Below, piece after piece: positions 16,553-25,491 of a stretch of 64,000 nt of DNA. Location of the stretch: the NCBI GenBank assembly GCA_964242735.1, contig CAXTAK010000016.1, positions 28,330 to 92,329 on the forward strand, given 5' to 3'. The position numbers and the translations under genes are program-made. Under the pieces are notes generated by a model. That model ran no database searches, was not told the DNA's origin, and worked only from the letters and a program-made list of their open reading frames with translations. This DNA comes from CADCUY01 sp964242735 (lineage in GTDB: Bacteria > Actinomycetota > Actinomycetes > Actinomycetales > Quadrisphaeraceae). Positions within the stretch are counted from its first letter, which is position 1. The number at the start of each line of letters is the position of its first letter.

Positions 16553-17848
16553 TCACGGGTCCAGTGGTCGGGCGCGCGGTGGTCGCGGGATCGCCAGCGC
16601 CGCGAGCAGGCCCGCGCCGAGCACCGCGGTGCTGACGCCGAAGGCGGCCTGGTAGCTGACGGCGTCGGTCAGCGCCCCGGCCACCAGGGGGCCGACGATG
16701 GCGCCGAGGTCGGAGGCCATCTGGAACACCGCCACCACCCTCCCGCTGCGGGCGGGGGAGACGTCGGCGACGACGGAGGCGGGCACGCTCGCCAGCAGGG
16801 AGGCGGCGAGCCCGACGACGGCCATCGAGACCAGGAAGGCCCCCACCGCGGGTGGGGCGACCAGCAGGGCCAGGGCCCCGGTGGCCAGGGCGGAGCCGAG
16901 CACCAGGGACGGGCGGCGACCCCACGTGTCGGCGAGGCGCCCCGCGCGCAGCAGACCCAGGGCCTGGGCGAGCGACCCGGCGAGCAGGCCCGCGCCGGCC
17001 CACGCAGCGCTGCGCCCCAGCCCCTCGACGACGTACAGGGGCACCAGGGAGTTGCGCACCCCGAACAGCACCCACCCGACGCCGAAGTTCGCGACCAGCG
17101 CGGCGAGGTACGCCCGCGAGCGCAGCGCCGCGCGCAGGCCCCCGGCGACGTCCGGCTGCCCACCGGTCCCGACGGGTGCGGCGTCCGGCCCCGCGGCACG
17201 CGGTTCCACGGCGGTGGCCCCGGCGGGTACCGCACCCGGTGCGGCTGCTGCGGGGACGGCGACGGCCGCGGGGCGCAGCGTCACCAGGGCCACCGCGCCG
17301 GCGACCAGCAGGGTCACCGCGTAGACCACGAAGGGCAGGCGGGGGGAGGCCGCGGTGAGGAACCCCCCGATCGCCGGTCCGGCGATGCCGCCGAGGATGA
17401 AGCCCCCCTGGTAGCGCGCCGCCGCCCGCCCCCGGTGGGTGGGCGGAGCCACCCGCAGCAGCAGGGACAGGGCCGCGATGGTGAACATCGCGCTGCCCAG
17501 GCCACCGGCGGCGCGCAGCACCACGAACACCGGGAAGGTGGCCGCGTAGGCGGACGCCCCGGTGGTCACCGCGACGATCACCAGCCCGACGGTCAGCACC
17601 ACCCGCTCCCCGGCGCGCTCCACCAGGGACCCGCCGGCGAACGCGGAGACGAAGCGCAGGAACGCGAAGGCGCTGACCGCCAGGCCGACCGCGGTGGTGC
17701 CCACCCCGTAGGAGCGGGCGAACAGGGGGATGGCCGGGGCCACGATGCCGAAGCCCAGGGCCACGACGAAGGCGACGACGGCGAGCACGTCGACCTCGCG
17801 CGGCAGGACACGACCGCCCCCGCCGCGCACGGGCGGTGATGCTGTCAC
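16553..17848 (-). CDS. Major facilitator superfamily transporter
   Basis: The 431-residue protein has twelve hydrophobic segments and an MFS loop motif (GGSLVERAGERVVL after helix 2, and RLADTWGRRPS in the second half). A Pro/Ala-rich central loop separates the two six-helix halves. It is probably a drug or small-molecule efflux pump. The GTG start is the one nearest the first helix, and longer in-frame extensions are Arg/Pro-rich and unlikely. It is transcribed toward the flavoprotein remnant. Confidence 0.85.
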   Translation of the reverse strand: MTASPPVRGGGGRVLPREVDVLAVVAFVVALGFGIVAPAIPLFARSYGVGTTAVGLAVSAFAFLRFVSAFAGGSLVERAGERVVLTVGLVIVAVTTGASAYAATFPVFVVLRAAGGLGSAMFTIAALSLLLRVAPPTHRGRAAARYQGGFILGGIAGPAIGGFLTAASPRLPFVVYAVTLLVAGAVALVTLRPAAVAVPAAAAPGAVPAGATAVEPRAAGPDAAPVGTGGQPDVAGGLRAALRSRAYLAALVANFGVGWVLFGVRNSLVPLYVVEGLGRSAAWAGAGLLAGSLAQALGLLRAGRLADTWGRRPSLVLGSALATGALALLVAPPAVGAFLVSMAVVGLAASLLASVPASVVADVSPARSGRVVAVFQMASDLGAIVGPLVAGALTDAVSYQAAFGVSTAVLGAGLLAALAIPRPPRARPLDP

Positions 17849-17906
17849 ACGCCCCCGGGCGCGGGCGGCGGCATGATGGGCGCATGGGACGTCACGGGAG
17901 TCGAAC

Positions 17907-18101
17907 GTGCGGGGGATGACCGTGGCCGGCGCGGTGCTGGTGGCGCTGGGGGTGCTGTTCACCCTGCAGGGCCTCGGCCTGGTCGGGGGGAGCGCGATGA
18001 CCGGGAGCACCACCTGGGTCGTCCTGGGGCCGGTCATCGCCGCGGTGGGCGCCGTGCTCGTCGTCAGCTCGCGTCGGCGGGCGCGGGGCCCGCGCCGGTG
18101 A
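17907..18101 (+). CDS. Small two-helix membrane protein
   Basis: The 64-residue product has two membrane helices (VAGAVLVALGVLFTLQGLGLVGG and TTWVVLGPVIAAVGAVLVVSS) and a basic C-terminus. It overlaps the next MFS gene as GTGA, which supports its being real and cotranscribed. The start may be the GTG used here or the ATG three codons later. Function unknown. Confidence 0.65.
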   Translation: MRGMTVAGAVLVALGVLFTLQGLGLVGGSAMTGSTTWVVLGPVIAAVGAVLVVSSRRRARGPRR

Positions 18102-19351
18102 GCCGCGACGCGCTCGGGGCACCGCCCGAGCGCGCCGACGTGGCCGGGCGCCGCGAGGTCGAGGACCGGAGCCGTGCCGCGAAGGTCGCCGTCTCCCTCG
18201 TCTTCGCCACCAGCGGGCTGTCCCTGTCGTCGTGGTTCGCGCGCGTGCCGGAGATCCAGCAGCTGCTCGACCTGACACCGGGGCAGCTGGGCCTGCTGCT
18301 GCTGTGCCTGTCGCTGGGCTCCGTCACCGCCCTGCCGCTGGCCGGCGTCGTGGTGCGCCGCCTGGGCACGGCCCGCACCGTCGCCCTCGGGTGCCTCGCC
18401 GTCGCGGCGGGTGTGGCCCTCGCCGGCCTCGGGGCGCAGGTGCTGGCCCTCGCCGTGCTGACGGGAGCCGCCCTAGTGGCCGTCGGGGCGGCGATGGGGT
18501 GCTGGGACGTGGCGATGAACGTCGAGGGCGCCGCCGTCGAGCGGCGGCTCGGGCGCACCATCCTGCCCCGCTTCCACGCCGCGTGGAGCATCGGCACGGT
18601 GGTGGGTGCGCTGGTCGCCTTCGGCGCCTCGGCGGTGGGCGTCCCGGTGGCCGTGCACCTCGGGGTCGTCGCCGTGGTCGTGGCCGCGGTGACCACCGCC
18701 GCCACCACCCGCTTCCTGCCCGTGGCCCCGGACTCCGTGAGCGCCGCCGCCGAGCACGGCGGGGCCCTGCTCGCGTGGCGGGAGCCCCGCACCCTGCTGC
18801 TCGGCCTGCTGGTGCTGTGCGCCGCGTTCACCGAGGGCGTCGCCAACGACTGGCTCGCCATCGGCCTGCGCGACGGGTACGGCACCACCGCGGCGGTGGG
18901 GGTGCTGGGCTTCGCCTTCTTCGTCACCGCCATGACGGTCGGGCGGCTGGTGATCGGGCCCGTGCTGGACCGCGTCGGCCGGGTCCCGGTGATCGTCACC
19001 AGCTTCGCGGCCGTGGTGGTCGGGGCGGTGGTCGTGGTCTTCAGCCCGGTGCTGTGGCTGGCGCTGGTCGGCACCGTGGTGTGGGGGCTCGGCGCCTCCG
19101 TCGGCTTCCCGCTGGGCATCTCCGCCGCCGCCGACGGCGGGAACTCCGAGGCCCGGGTCAGCGTGGTGGCCACCCTCGGCTACACCGCCTTCCTCGCCGG
19201 GCCTCCGCTGCTCGGCGCTCTGGGAGACAGGGTCGGGGTGCACCCGGCGCTGCTGGTCGTCGCGGTCGTCAGCGTGCCCGGCATGCTGCTCGCCCGCAGC
19301 GCCCGGCCGCCGGAGGGCGCGAGCGCGGCACCGGGGGCGGCGGGGGCGTGA
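18098..19351 (+). CDS. Major facilitator superfamily transporter
   Basis: The 417-residue protein has twelve predicted helices and the conserved GNAxxC-like segment of fucose/FucP-related or NorA-like permeases (VAMNVEGAAVE, FHAAWSIGTVVGALVAF). It is related to bacterial MFS members described as membrane-bound sugar or drug transporters (YbjJ-like). The start overlaps the small membrane protein stop, and its stop overlaps the metallohydrolase start (GTGA). These genes therefore form a three-gene operon. Confidence 0.85.
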   Translation: MSRDALGAPPERADVAGRREVEDRSRAAKVAVSLVFATSGLSLSSWFARVPEIQQLLDLTPGQLGLLLLCLSLGSVTALPLAGVVVRRLGTARTVALGCLAVAAGVALAGLGAQVLALAVLTGAALVAVGAAMGCWDVAMNVEGAAVERRLGRTILPRFHAAWSIGTVVGALVAFGASAVGVPVAVHLGVVAVVVAAVTTAATTRFLPVAPDSVSAAAEHGGALLAWREPRTLLLGLLVLCAAFTEGVANDWLAIGLRDGYGTTAAVGVLGFAFFVTAMTVGRLVIGPVLDRVGRVPVIVTSFAAVVVGAVVVVFSPVLWLALVGTVVWGLGASVGFPLGISAAADGGNSEARVSVVATLGYTAFLAGPPLLGALGDRVGVHPALLVVAVVSVPGMLLARSARPPEGASAAPGAAGA

Positions 19352-20103
19352 GGGCCGAGGACGTCGTGGAGGTGGCCCCGGGGGTCTTCCGGGTGGGGGG
19401 CGCGCTGGTCAACTGGTACCTGCTGCGCGACGGGGACGACCTGACCCTGGTCGATGCGGGGTACCCCGGGGACGTGTCCGACGTGCTGGCCTCCATCGCC
19501 CTGGTGGGCCGCCGGCCCGAGGACGTGCGCGCCGTCCTGGTCACCCACGCCCACGCCGACCACCTCGGCGCGGTGCCCGCCCTGCACGCCGCCCACGGCA
19601 CACCCGCCCACGCCGGTGGGCTCGACGCCGAGCGCGCCCGCAGCGGCTCCCTCCAGCAGGTGTCCACCCGCGCGGTCCTCGCCAGCGCCTGGCGCCCCGG
19701 CGTCGCACCGTGGGCCGTGCGCGCCCTGCGCCGCGGTGGCACGCGCGTGCCCGCCTCACCGCACGTGCAGCCGTTCCCCGCTCGAGGCCGCGGCGGGGCG
19801 CTCGACCTGCCCGGCGGGCCCGTGCCGGTGCCCACGCCGGGGCACACCGGGGGGCACACGGCGTTCCACCTGCCCCAGCACGGCGTCGTGCTCACGGGGG
19901 ACGCGCTGGTCACCGGGCACCCCACGTCGCGGCGACGCGGCCCCCAGCTGCTCCCCACGATGTTCGACCACGACCGGGACCAGGCCCGCCGGACCCTCGC
20001 GGTGCTGGGGGCGCTGGACGCCGACGTCGTCCTGCCCGGGCACGGCGACGTGGCCAGGGGCCCGGTCGCCGCGGCGGTGGCCCGGGCCCTGGCACGCGCG
20101 TGA
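19348..20103 (+). CDS. Metallo-beta-lactamase-fold hydrolase
   Basis: The 251-residue protein has the MBL zinc motif THAHADHLG, a GHTGGHTAF histidine, LTGDALV and a final LPGHGD. It belongs to the general glyoxalase II/RNase Z-like hydrolase superfamily. The substrate cannot be deduced. The first strand (VFRVGGALVNWYLLRDGDDLTLVDAG) confirms the GTG start, which overlaps the transporter stop. Confidence 0.88.
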   Translation: MRAEDVVEVAPGVFRVGGALVNWYLLRDGDDLTLVDAGYPGDVSDVLASIALVGRRPEDVRAVLVTHAHADHLGAVPALHAAHGTPAHAGGLDAERARSGSLQQVSTRAVLASAWRPGVAPWAVRALRRGGTRVPASPHVQPFPARGRGGALDLPGGPVPVPTPGHTGGHTAFHLPQHGVVLTGDALVTGHPTSRRRGPQLLPTMFDHDRDQARRTLAVLGALDADVVLPGHGDVARGPVAAAVARALARA

Positions 20104-20141
20104 GCGCCCCGGCGACCCGCAGCCCGAGCACTCCGTCCGCG

Positions 20142-20147
20142 TAGGGT
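20142..20147 (+). promoter_or_regulatory. -10 hexamer for a leaderless aldose epimerase transcript
   Basis: TAGGGT sits six bases upstream of the GTG start, with no ribosome-binding site in between, suggesting transcription begins at or next to the start codon. No convincing -35 is seen. Confidence 0.5.
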
Positions 20148-20153
20148 CCTCAC

Positions 20154-21101
20154 GTGATCCACGACGACCCGTCCGGCGCTCAGCACGTCATCGCCGCCGG
20201 CCCGTACCGCGCCGTGGTCACGCAGGTGGGCGCCGCACTGCGCACCCTCACCCACGACGGGCGCGACCTCGTCGTCGGCTGGCCGGGCGGGGAGCCCCAG
20301 CGCCTGTACCGCGGTGCGGTCCTGGCGCCCTGGCCCAACCGCGTGCGGGACGGGCGGTACACCTGGCAGGGGCGCGAGCTGCAGCTGCCGCTGAGCGAAC
20401 CGGACCGGCTCGCCGCCCTGCACGGGCTCGTGGTGTGGACCCCGTGGCAGCTCCTCGACGGCACCGGTGACGGCACCGGCGGCGCGATCACCCTCGGCGC
20501 CCGCCTGTGGCCGCAGCAGGGGTACCCGCACACCCTGGACCTGCGAGCGACGTGCGCGCTGCACGCCGACGGCCCCGACGCGGGCCTGGGGTGGACGCTG
20601 ACGGCCACGAACACCGGCAGCTCCCCGGCGCCCTACGGCGCCGGGATCCACCCGTACCTCGTCGCCGGGCCCGGCCGGGTCGACGACTGGACCCTGGAGC
20701 TGGACGCCGCCGAGGCCCTCGACGTCGACCCGCATCGGCTGCTGCCCGACCGCGCCGCCCCCACCACCTCACCGGTGGCGGGCACCGACCTCGACCTGCG
20801 CTCCCCGCGCCCGCTCGCCGGCGTGGCGATCGACCACGCGTACACCGCCGTCGGCGCCCGCGCGGCGCGGCTGCGCACCGCTGACGGCTCCGGGGTGGAG
20901 ATGACGTGGGGTGAGGGCCTGCCGTGGGTGCAGGTGCACACCGCCGACCGCCCCGACCCCGAGGACGACCGCGTCGGGGTGGCCCTGGAGCCGATGACCT
21001 GCCCGCCCGACGCGTTCGGCACGGGCGTCGGCGTCGTGACCCTGGCGCCGGGAGCCTCGCACTCCGCCACCTGGCGGATCGCGGCGCTGCCCCCGGCCTG
21101 A
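20154..21101 (+). CDS. Aldose 1-epimerase family protein
   Basis: The 315-residue protein follows the galactose mutarotase fold. VGAALRTLTHDGRDLVVGW, LAPWPNRVRDGRYTWQG, a HGLVVWTPW histidine, and GIHPYLVAG carry the expected substrate-binding and catalytic histidines, and a later acidic residue lies in VALEPMTCPPDAF. It interconverts sugar anomers in the cytoplasm. It lies just upstream of a sugar catabolic operon on the same strand and may supply it, but it has its own likely leaderless start. Confidence 0.88.
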   Translation: MIHDDPSGAQHVIAAGPYRAVVTQVGAALRTLTHDGRDLVVGWPGGEPQRLYRGAVLAPWPNRVRDGRYTWQGRELQLPLSEPDRLAALHGLVVWTPWQLLDGTGDGTGGAITLGARLWPQQGYPHTLDLRATCALHADGPDAGLGWTLTATNTGSSPAPYGAGIHPYLVAGPGRVDDWTLELDAAEALDVDPHRLLPDRAAPTTSPVAGTDLDLRSPRPLAGVAIDHAYTAVGARAARLRTADGSGVEMTWGEGLPWVQVHTADRPDPEDDRVGVALEPMTCPPDAFGTGVGVVTLAPGASHSATWRIAALPPA

Positions 21102-21151
21102 GCGCGCCCCGCGGGGCCATCCGTGGTGGCGGGACGGCGCGCGCAGGAGCG

Positions 21152-21178
21152 GCGGCGAGATCGCCGCGCCCCTATCCT
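21152..21178 (+). promoter_or_regulatory. Inverted repeat next to a possible -10 for the sugar catabolic operon
   Basis: A 7-base inverted repeat (gcggcga/tcgccgc, 2-base centre) lies just upstream of TATCCT, which could be a -10. The operon's first start codon is about 95 bases further on. A repressor site over the -35 region is plausible but untested. Confidence 0.3.
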
Positions 21179-21273
21179 GCATGCTCCGCTGCCGGCCGCT
21201 CGCAGGGTCGCCGGGCTGGTGGCGGGCCGCAGCAGCCGTCCGCGGCCCTCGACCGCCCGATGAGGAGAGCCCC

Positions 21274-22065
21274 GTGCCGCCACCCCCGTCCCCGTCCGGG
21301 TCGTCAGCGCCGTCTGCGCCCACCGGGCTCTCGGTGCAGCTGTACACCGTCAGGGAGGCCGTGGCGCAGGACCTGTCCGGCACCCTGTCGCGCATCGCGG
21401 GCATCGGCTTCACGCAGGTCGAGCCGTACTCCTTCACCTCCCTCGGCGAGGCGCTGCGCGAGGGCCTGGACGACGCGGGGCTGAGCGCGCCCACGGCCCA
21501 CCAGCACTTCCTCGGCGAGCCCGAGGCGCACCTCGAGACCGTGTTCGCCGCCGCAGCGGCCCTGCGCACCACCACGGTGATCGACCCGTCCACCGCGCCC
21601 GAGCGCTGGCAGGACGTCAGCGGGGTCGAGCAGGTCGCCGACCAGCTCAACGCCGCCGCCGTCGTCGCCGCCCGGCACGGCGTGAGGGTGGGCTACCACA
21701 ACCACGCCCACGAGCTGGCCAGCGTGCTGGGGGGCACCACGGCCCTGGAGGTCCTCGCCGCCGCGCTCGACGACGCGGTGGTCCTGGAGGTGGACGCCTA
21801 CTGGGCCGTGGTCGGGGGCCAGGACCCTGTCGCCCTGCTGGGCCGGCTGGGTGAGCGCGTGGCGGCACTGCACGTCAAGGACGGGCCCGGCACCGCGGAC
21901 ACCGCCGACCAGGTGGCCGTGGGCGCCGGGAGCCTGCCGATCCCGGCGATCATCGCCGCGGCACCGCACGCGCTGCGGGTGGTCGAGCTCGACGACTCCC
22001 GGGGGGACCGCTTCACCGCCGTGGCCGACAGCTTCGCCTACCTCGCGCGACAGGCCCTGGCGTGA
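21274..22065 (+). CDS. Sugar phosphate isomerase/epimerase (xylose-isomerase-like TIM barrel)
   Basis: The 263-residue protein shows the family strands: LSVQLYTVREAVAQDLSGTLSRIAGIGFTQVEPY, then HQHFLG, YHNHAHEL, VLEVDAYWAVVGG and ALHVKDG. The metal-binding His/Glu/Asp pattern of AP-endonuclease-2-type sugar isomerases is present. The GTG start has a GAGGAG ribosome site. The gene overlaps the next by GTGA, placing it first in an operon with two dehydrogenases and another barrel, a typical arrangement for inositol or keto-sugar degradation. Confidence 0.87.
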   Translation: MPPPPSPSGSSAPSAPTGLSVQLYTVREAVAQDLSGTLSRIAGIGFTQVEPYSFTSLGEALREGLDDAGLSAPTAHQHFLGEPEAHLETVFAAAAALRTTTVIDPSTAPERWQDVSGVEQVADQLNAAAVVAARHGVRVGYHNHAHELASVLGGTTALEVLAAALDDAVVLEVDAYWAVVGGQDPVALLGRLGERVAALHVKDGPGTADTADQVAVGAGSLPIPAIIAAAPHALRVVELDDSRGDRFTAVADSFAYLARQALA

Positions 22066-23204
22066 CTGCCGCCACCAGCACCGCCGGCCCCGGTGGCACG
22101 GTCGGGGTCGGCGTCATCGGCGCCGGGGTGATCAGCGCGCAGTACCTCGGCAACCTCACCGCCTTCCCCGACCTCGACGTGCGCTGCGTCGCCGACCTCG
22201 ACCAGGACCGCGCCCGCTCCCGGGCGCAGGAGTTCGGGGTGCCCGGCGCCGGCTCGGTCGCCGAGCTGCTCGCCGACGACGGCATCGAGGTCGTGGTGAA
22301 CCTGACCGTCCCGCAGGTGCACGTCGAGGTCGCCCTGCAGGTGCTCGCAGCCGGCAAGCACGTGTGGAGCGAGAAGCCCTTCGCCCTCGACCGGGCGAGC
22401 GGGCAGCAGCTGCTGGCGGCCGCTCACGCTGCCGGCCTGCGGGTGGCGACCGCACCTGACACGTTCCTCGGCGCCGGCCTCCAGACCGCGCGCCGGCTGC
22501 TGGAGTCCGGGCGCATCGGGACGCCGCTGACGGCCCTGACCCTGCTGCAGGGCCCCGGCCCGGACGCCTGGCACCCCGACCCGGCCTTCCTGTTCGCCGA
22601 GGGTGCGGGGCCGCTGTTCGACCTCGGTCCCTACTACCTCACCGCGCTGGTGCAGCTCTTCGGCCCGCTGTCACGGGTCAGCGCCCAGGCCTCGAGGGCG
22701 AGGACCACGCGCACCGTCGGGTCCGGGCCGCGCGCGGGGCAGGTCTTCCCCGTCGAGGTCCCCACGCACGTCGCCGCCCTGTACGAGTTCGAGAGCGGCC
22801 GGAGCGCGCAGTCCCTGTTCAGCGTCGACTCCGCGCTGCGGCGCACCCAGTTCGAGGTGACCGGCACCGACGGCACCCTGGTGGTGCCCGACCCCAACAC
22901 CTTCACCGGTGACGTGCTCGTCCACGACGGCGGCGCCGAGCCCGCGCGCGTCCCCGCGGTCGGCGCGACGTCCACCCGCGGCACCGGGGTGCTGGAGCTG
23001 GCCCGCGCGATCCGCGCCGGTCGGCCCGAGCGGGCCTCGGGGGAGCTGGCCCTGCACGTGCTGGACGCGATGGTCTCCACCGCCGAGGCCGCGGAGGGCG
23101 GCGCCCCGGTGGAGATCACCAGCACCGTGGACGTCGCCCCCGCGCTGCCCGAGGACTGGGACCCCACGGCCGCCACGCTGGCCGGCTCGAGGGGCGCGGG
23201 GTGA
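22062..23204 (+). CDS. Gfo/Idh/MocA family NAD(P)-dependent oxidoreductase
   Basis: The 380-residue protein has the Rossmann motif VIGAGVISAQYLGNL, the VNLTVPQVHVEVALQVLAAGKHVWSEKP core with the family EKP lysine, and DLGPYYLTALVQLFG in the C-terminal sheet domain. It oxidises or reduces a sugar or polyol using NAD(P). It overlaps both neighbours by GTGA. Confidence 0.9.
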   Translation: MTAATSTAGPGGTVGVGVIGAGVISAQYLGNLTAFPDLDVRCVADLDQDRARSRAQEFGVPGAGSVAELLADDGIEVVVNLTVPQVHVEVALQVLAAGKHVWSEKPFALDRASGQQLLAAAHAAGLRVATAPDTFLGAGLQTARRLLESGRIGTPLTALTLLQGPGPDAWHPDPAFLFAEGAGPLFDLGPYYLTALVQLFGPLSRVSAQASRARTTRTVGSGPRAGQVFPVEVPTHVAALYEFESGRSAQSLFSVDSALRRTQFEVTGTDGTLVVPDPNTFTGDVLVHDGGAEPARVPAVGATSTRGTGVLELARAIRAGRPERASGELALHVLDAMVSTAEAAEGGAPVEITSTVDVAPALPEDWDPTAATLAGSRGAG

Positions 23205-24349
23205 CGCGCCTGCGCGTCGCCGTCCTCGGCGCGGGGATGATCGGCGAGGTCCACCGCCGGGCCGCGGTGCTCGCCGGGGCGGAGCTGGTGGGGGTCATGG
23301 CCTCCACCCCCCAGCGCTCGCGCGAGGTCGCCGACCGGTGGGGCGCGCCCCGGGCCTTCGCCACCGTCGAGGAGGTCGCCGACTCCGACGTCGACGTCGT
23401 CCACATCGCCACGCCCAACGCCGCCCACGTGCCCGCCGCGGTGCAGCTCGTGCGGGCCGGGAAGCACGTGGTCTGCGAGAAGCCGCTGGGCACCAGCTCG
23501 AGCGAGGCGCAGCTGGCCGTGGACGCCGCGCGGGCGGCGGGTGTGGTGACCGCGGTGCCGTTCGTCTACCGCTTCCACCCCATGGCCGCTGAGATGCGCG
23601 CCCGCGTGGGCAGCGGGGACCTCGGGGCGGTGAACCTGGTCCACGGCAGCTACCTGCAGGACTGGCTGCTCGACCCGGGGGCGACCAGCTGGCGCGTCGA
23701 CCCCGCCCAGGGGGGCCCGTCCCGGGCGTTCGCCGACATCGGGTCGCACTGGTGCGACCTGGCCGAGTGGGTCACCGGCGACCGCATCGAGCGCCTGGTG
23801 GCCACCACGTCGATCTCCGTGCCGCAGCGGCCCGCTGCCACCGCGGCCAGCTTCAGCGCCGTCGCCGGCGACGCCCCGCTGGTCGACGTCACCACCGAGG
23901 ACAGCGCCGTCGTCCTCTTCCGCACCGCCGGCGGCGTCGCCGGGTCGGTGACCGTCTCCCAGGTCAGCGCCGGGCGCAAGAACCGGCTGTGGCTGGAGGT
24001 CGACGGCAGCCGCCGCAGCGCCGTCTTCGACCAGGAGGACCCCGAGCACCTGTGGGTCGGCGGTCAGGAGGGGGGGCTCGTCCTGAACCGCGACCCGCAG
24101 CACGGCTCCCCCGAGCAGCGCCGCCTGGCCACCCTGCCCGCCGGTCACGCGCAGGGCTACGCGCAGTGCTTCGAGGCCTTCGTGGCCGACGCGCACGCCA
24201 CCGTCCGCGCCCGCGCCACCGGTGGGGAGGCCCCCGAGGGCCTGCCCACCTTCGCCGACGGCGCCCGCGCGGCGGTGGTCTGCGACGCGGTGCTCGCCTC
24301 CGCCCGCACCGGCGCCTGGACCACCGTCGGCGCACCGGCGAGCCCGTGA
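23201..24349 (+). CDS. Gfo/Idh/MocA family NAD(P)-dependent oxidoreductase
   Basis: The 382-residue protein has LGAGMIGEVHRRAAVLAG for cofactor binding, IATPNAAHVPAAVQLVRAGKHVVCEKP with the conserved EKP, and DIGSHWCDLAEWVTG carrying the catalytic Asp and His. It differs clearly in sequence from the preceding dehydrogenase, so the pair probably acts on successive intermediates rather than being a recent duplicate. It is translationally coupled to the previous gene. Confidence 0.9.
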   Translation: MTRLRVAVLGAGMIGEVHRRAAVLAGAELVGVMASTPQRSREVADRWGAPRAFATVEEVADSDVDVVHIATPNAAHVPAAVQLVRAGKHVVCEKPLGTSSSEAQLAVDAARAAGVVTAVPFVYRFHPMAAEMRARVGSGDLGAVNLVHGSYLQDWLLDPGATSWRVDPAQGGPSRAFADIGSHWCDLAEWVTGDRIERLVATTSISVPQRPAATAASFSAVAGDAPLVDVTTEDSAVVLFRTAGGVAGSVTVSQVSAGRKNRLWLEVDGSRRSAVFDQEDPEHLWVGGQEGGLVLNRDPQHGSPEQRRLATLPAGHAQGYAQCFEAFVADAHATVRARATGGEAPEGLPTFADGARAAVVCDAVLASARTGAWTTVGAPASP

Positions 24350-24398
24350 ACCCGTGAGCACCGACCCCGCACCCACCCCGCAGCACCGAGGAGGACCC

Positions 24399-25460
24399 GT
24401 GGCACTACCGCGAGAGGCCACCGGGACGGCGCGCCCGGCGCAGTCGCGCCCCGTGACGCTCTTCACCGGCCAGTGGGCCGACCTGCCCTTCGAGGAGGTG
24501 TGCCGACTCGCGTCGGGCTGGGGCTACGACGGCCTGGAGATCGCCTGCTGGGGCGACCACTTCGACGTCGCGCGCGCCGCCGAGGACGAGCGGTACGTGC
24601 GGGCGAAGAAGGACGTGCTCGAGCGGCACGGGCTCGGCTGCTGGGCGATCTCGAACCACCTCAACGGCCAGGCGGTGTGCGAGGCGATCATCGACGACCG
24701 CCACCGGGGCACGGTGCACCCGCGGGTGTGGGGCGACGGCGAGCCCGAGGGCGTGCGGCAGCGGGCCGCCGAGGAGATGAGGACCACGGCGCGGGCGGCC
24801 GCCGCCTTCGGCGTCGACACCGTGATCGGCTTCACCGGCTCGTCGATCTGGCACTGCGTGGCGATGTTCCCGCCCGTGGCCGACGAGGTCATCGCGGCTG
24901 GCTACCGCGACTTCGCCGACCGGTGGAACCCGATCATCGACGTCTTCGACGAGGTCGGCGTCCGCTTCGCGCACGAGGTGCACCCCTCGGAGATCGCCTA
25001 CGACCACTGGACGACGGTCGCGACCCTGGACGCCATCGACCACCGGGCCGGTTTCGGCCTCAACTACGACCCGTCCCACATGATCTGGCAGGGGTTCGAC
25101 CACGTCGGCTTCCTGTGGGACTTCAAGGACCGCATCTACCACGTGGACTGCAAGGACACCAAGGTGCGGATGGCGGGGGGCCGCAACGGCATCCTGTCGT
25201 CGCACCTGCCGTGGGCCGACCCGCGTCGCGGCTGGGACTTCATCTCCACCGGGCGCGGCGACACCGACTGGGAGGGCGTCTTCCGGATGCTCAACCACAT
25301 CGGCTACGCCGGGCCCATCTCCATCGAGTGGGAGGACGCGGGCATGGACCGGCTCGACGGCGCACCCGAGGCGCTGGCCTTCATCCGCGGGCACAACGCG
25401 CTCACCCCGCCCGCGGCGGCCTTCGACGCCGCCTTCGCCACCAGGGACGCCGCGAGCTGA
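24399..25460 (+). CDS. Sugar phosphate isomerase/epimerase (TIM barrel), end of the operon
   Basis: The 353-residue protein has LFTGQWADLPFEEVCRLA, GYDGLEIACWGDHFD, HEVHPSEIAYD, NYDPSHMIWQG, HVDCKDTKV and SIEWEDAGMD. These supply the metal ligands of the xylose-isomerase-like barrel. It is longer than the first barrel of this operon and resembles proteins found with Gfo/Idh/MocA dehydrogenases. The GTG was chosen because GAGGAGG lies directly upstream. A GTG 45 bases earlier is in frame but lacks a ribosome site. Confidence 0.88.
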   Translation: MALPREATGTARPAQSRPVTLFTGQWADLPFEEVCRLASGWGYDGLEIACWGDHFDVARAAEDERYVRAKKDVLERHGLGCWAISNHLNGQAVCEAIIDDRHRGTVHPRVWGDGEPEGVRQRAAEEMRTTARAAAAFGVDTVIGFTGSSIWHCVAMFPPVADEVIAAGYRDFADRWNPIIDVFDEVGVRFAHEVHPSEIAYDHWTTVATLDAIDHRAGFGLNYDPSHMIWQGFDHVGFLWDFKDRIYHVDCKDTKVRMAGGRNGILSSHLPWADPRRGWDFISTGRGDTDWEGVFRMLNHIGYAGPISIEWEDAGMDRLDGAPEALAFIRGHNALTPPAAAFDAAFATRDAAS

Positions 25461-25465
25461 CCGCG

Positions 25466-25484
25466 GGGTCGGCTGCCGCGACCC
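25466..25484. terminator. Hairpin between convergent genes
   Basis: GGGTCG and CGACCC form a 6-bp stem with a 7-base loop in the 31-base gap between the convergent sugar operon and the SpoIID-like gene. There is no U-tract, as is usual in high-GC actinobacteria. It could act in both directions. Confidence 0.4.
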
Positions 25485-25491
25485 AGGTCGC

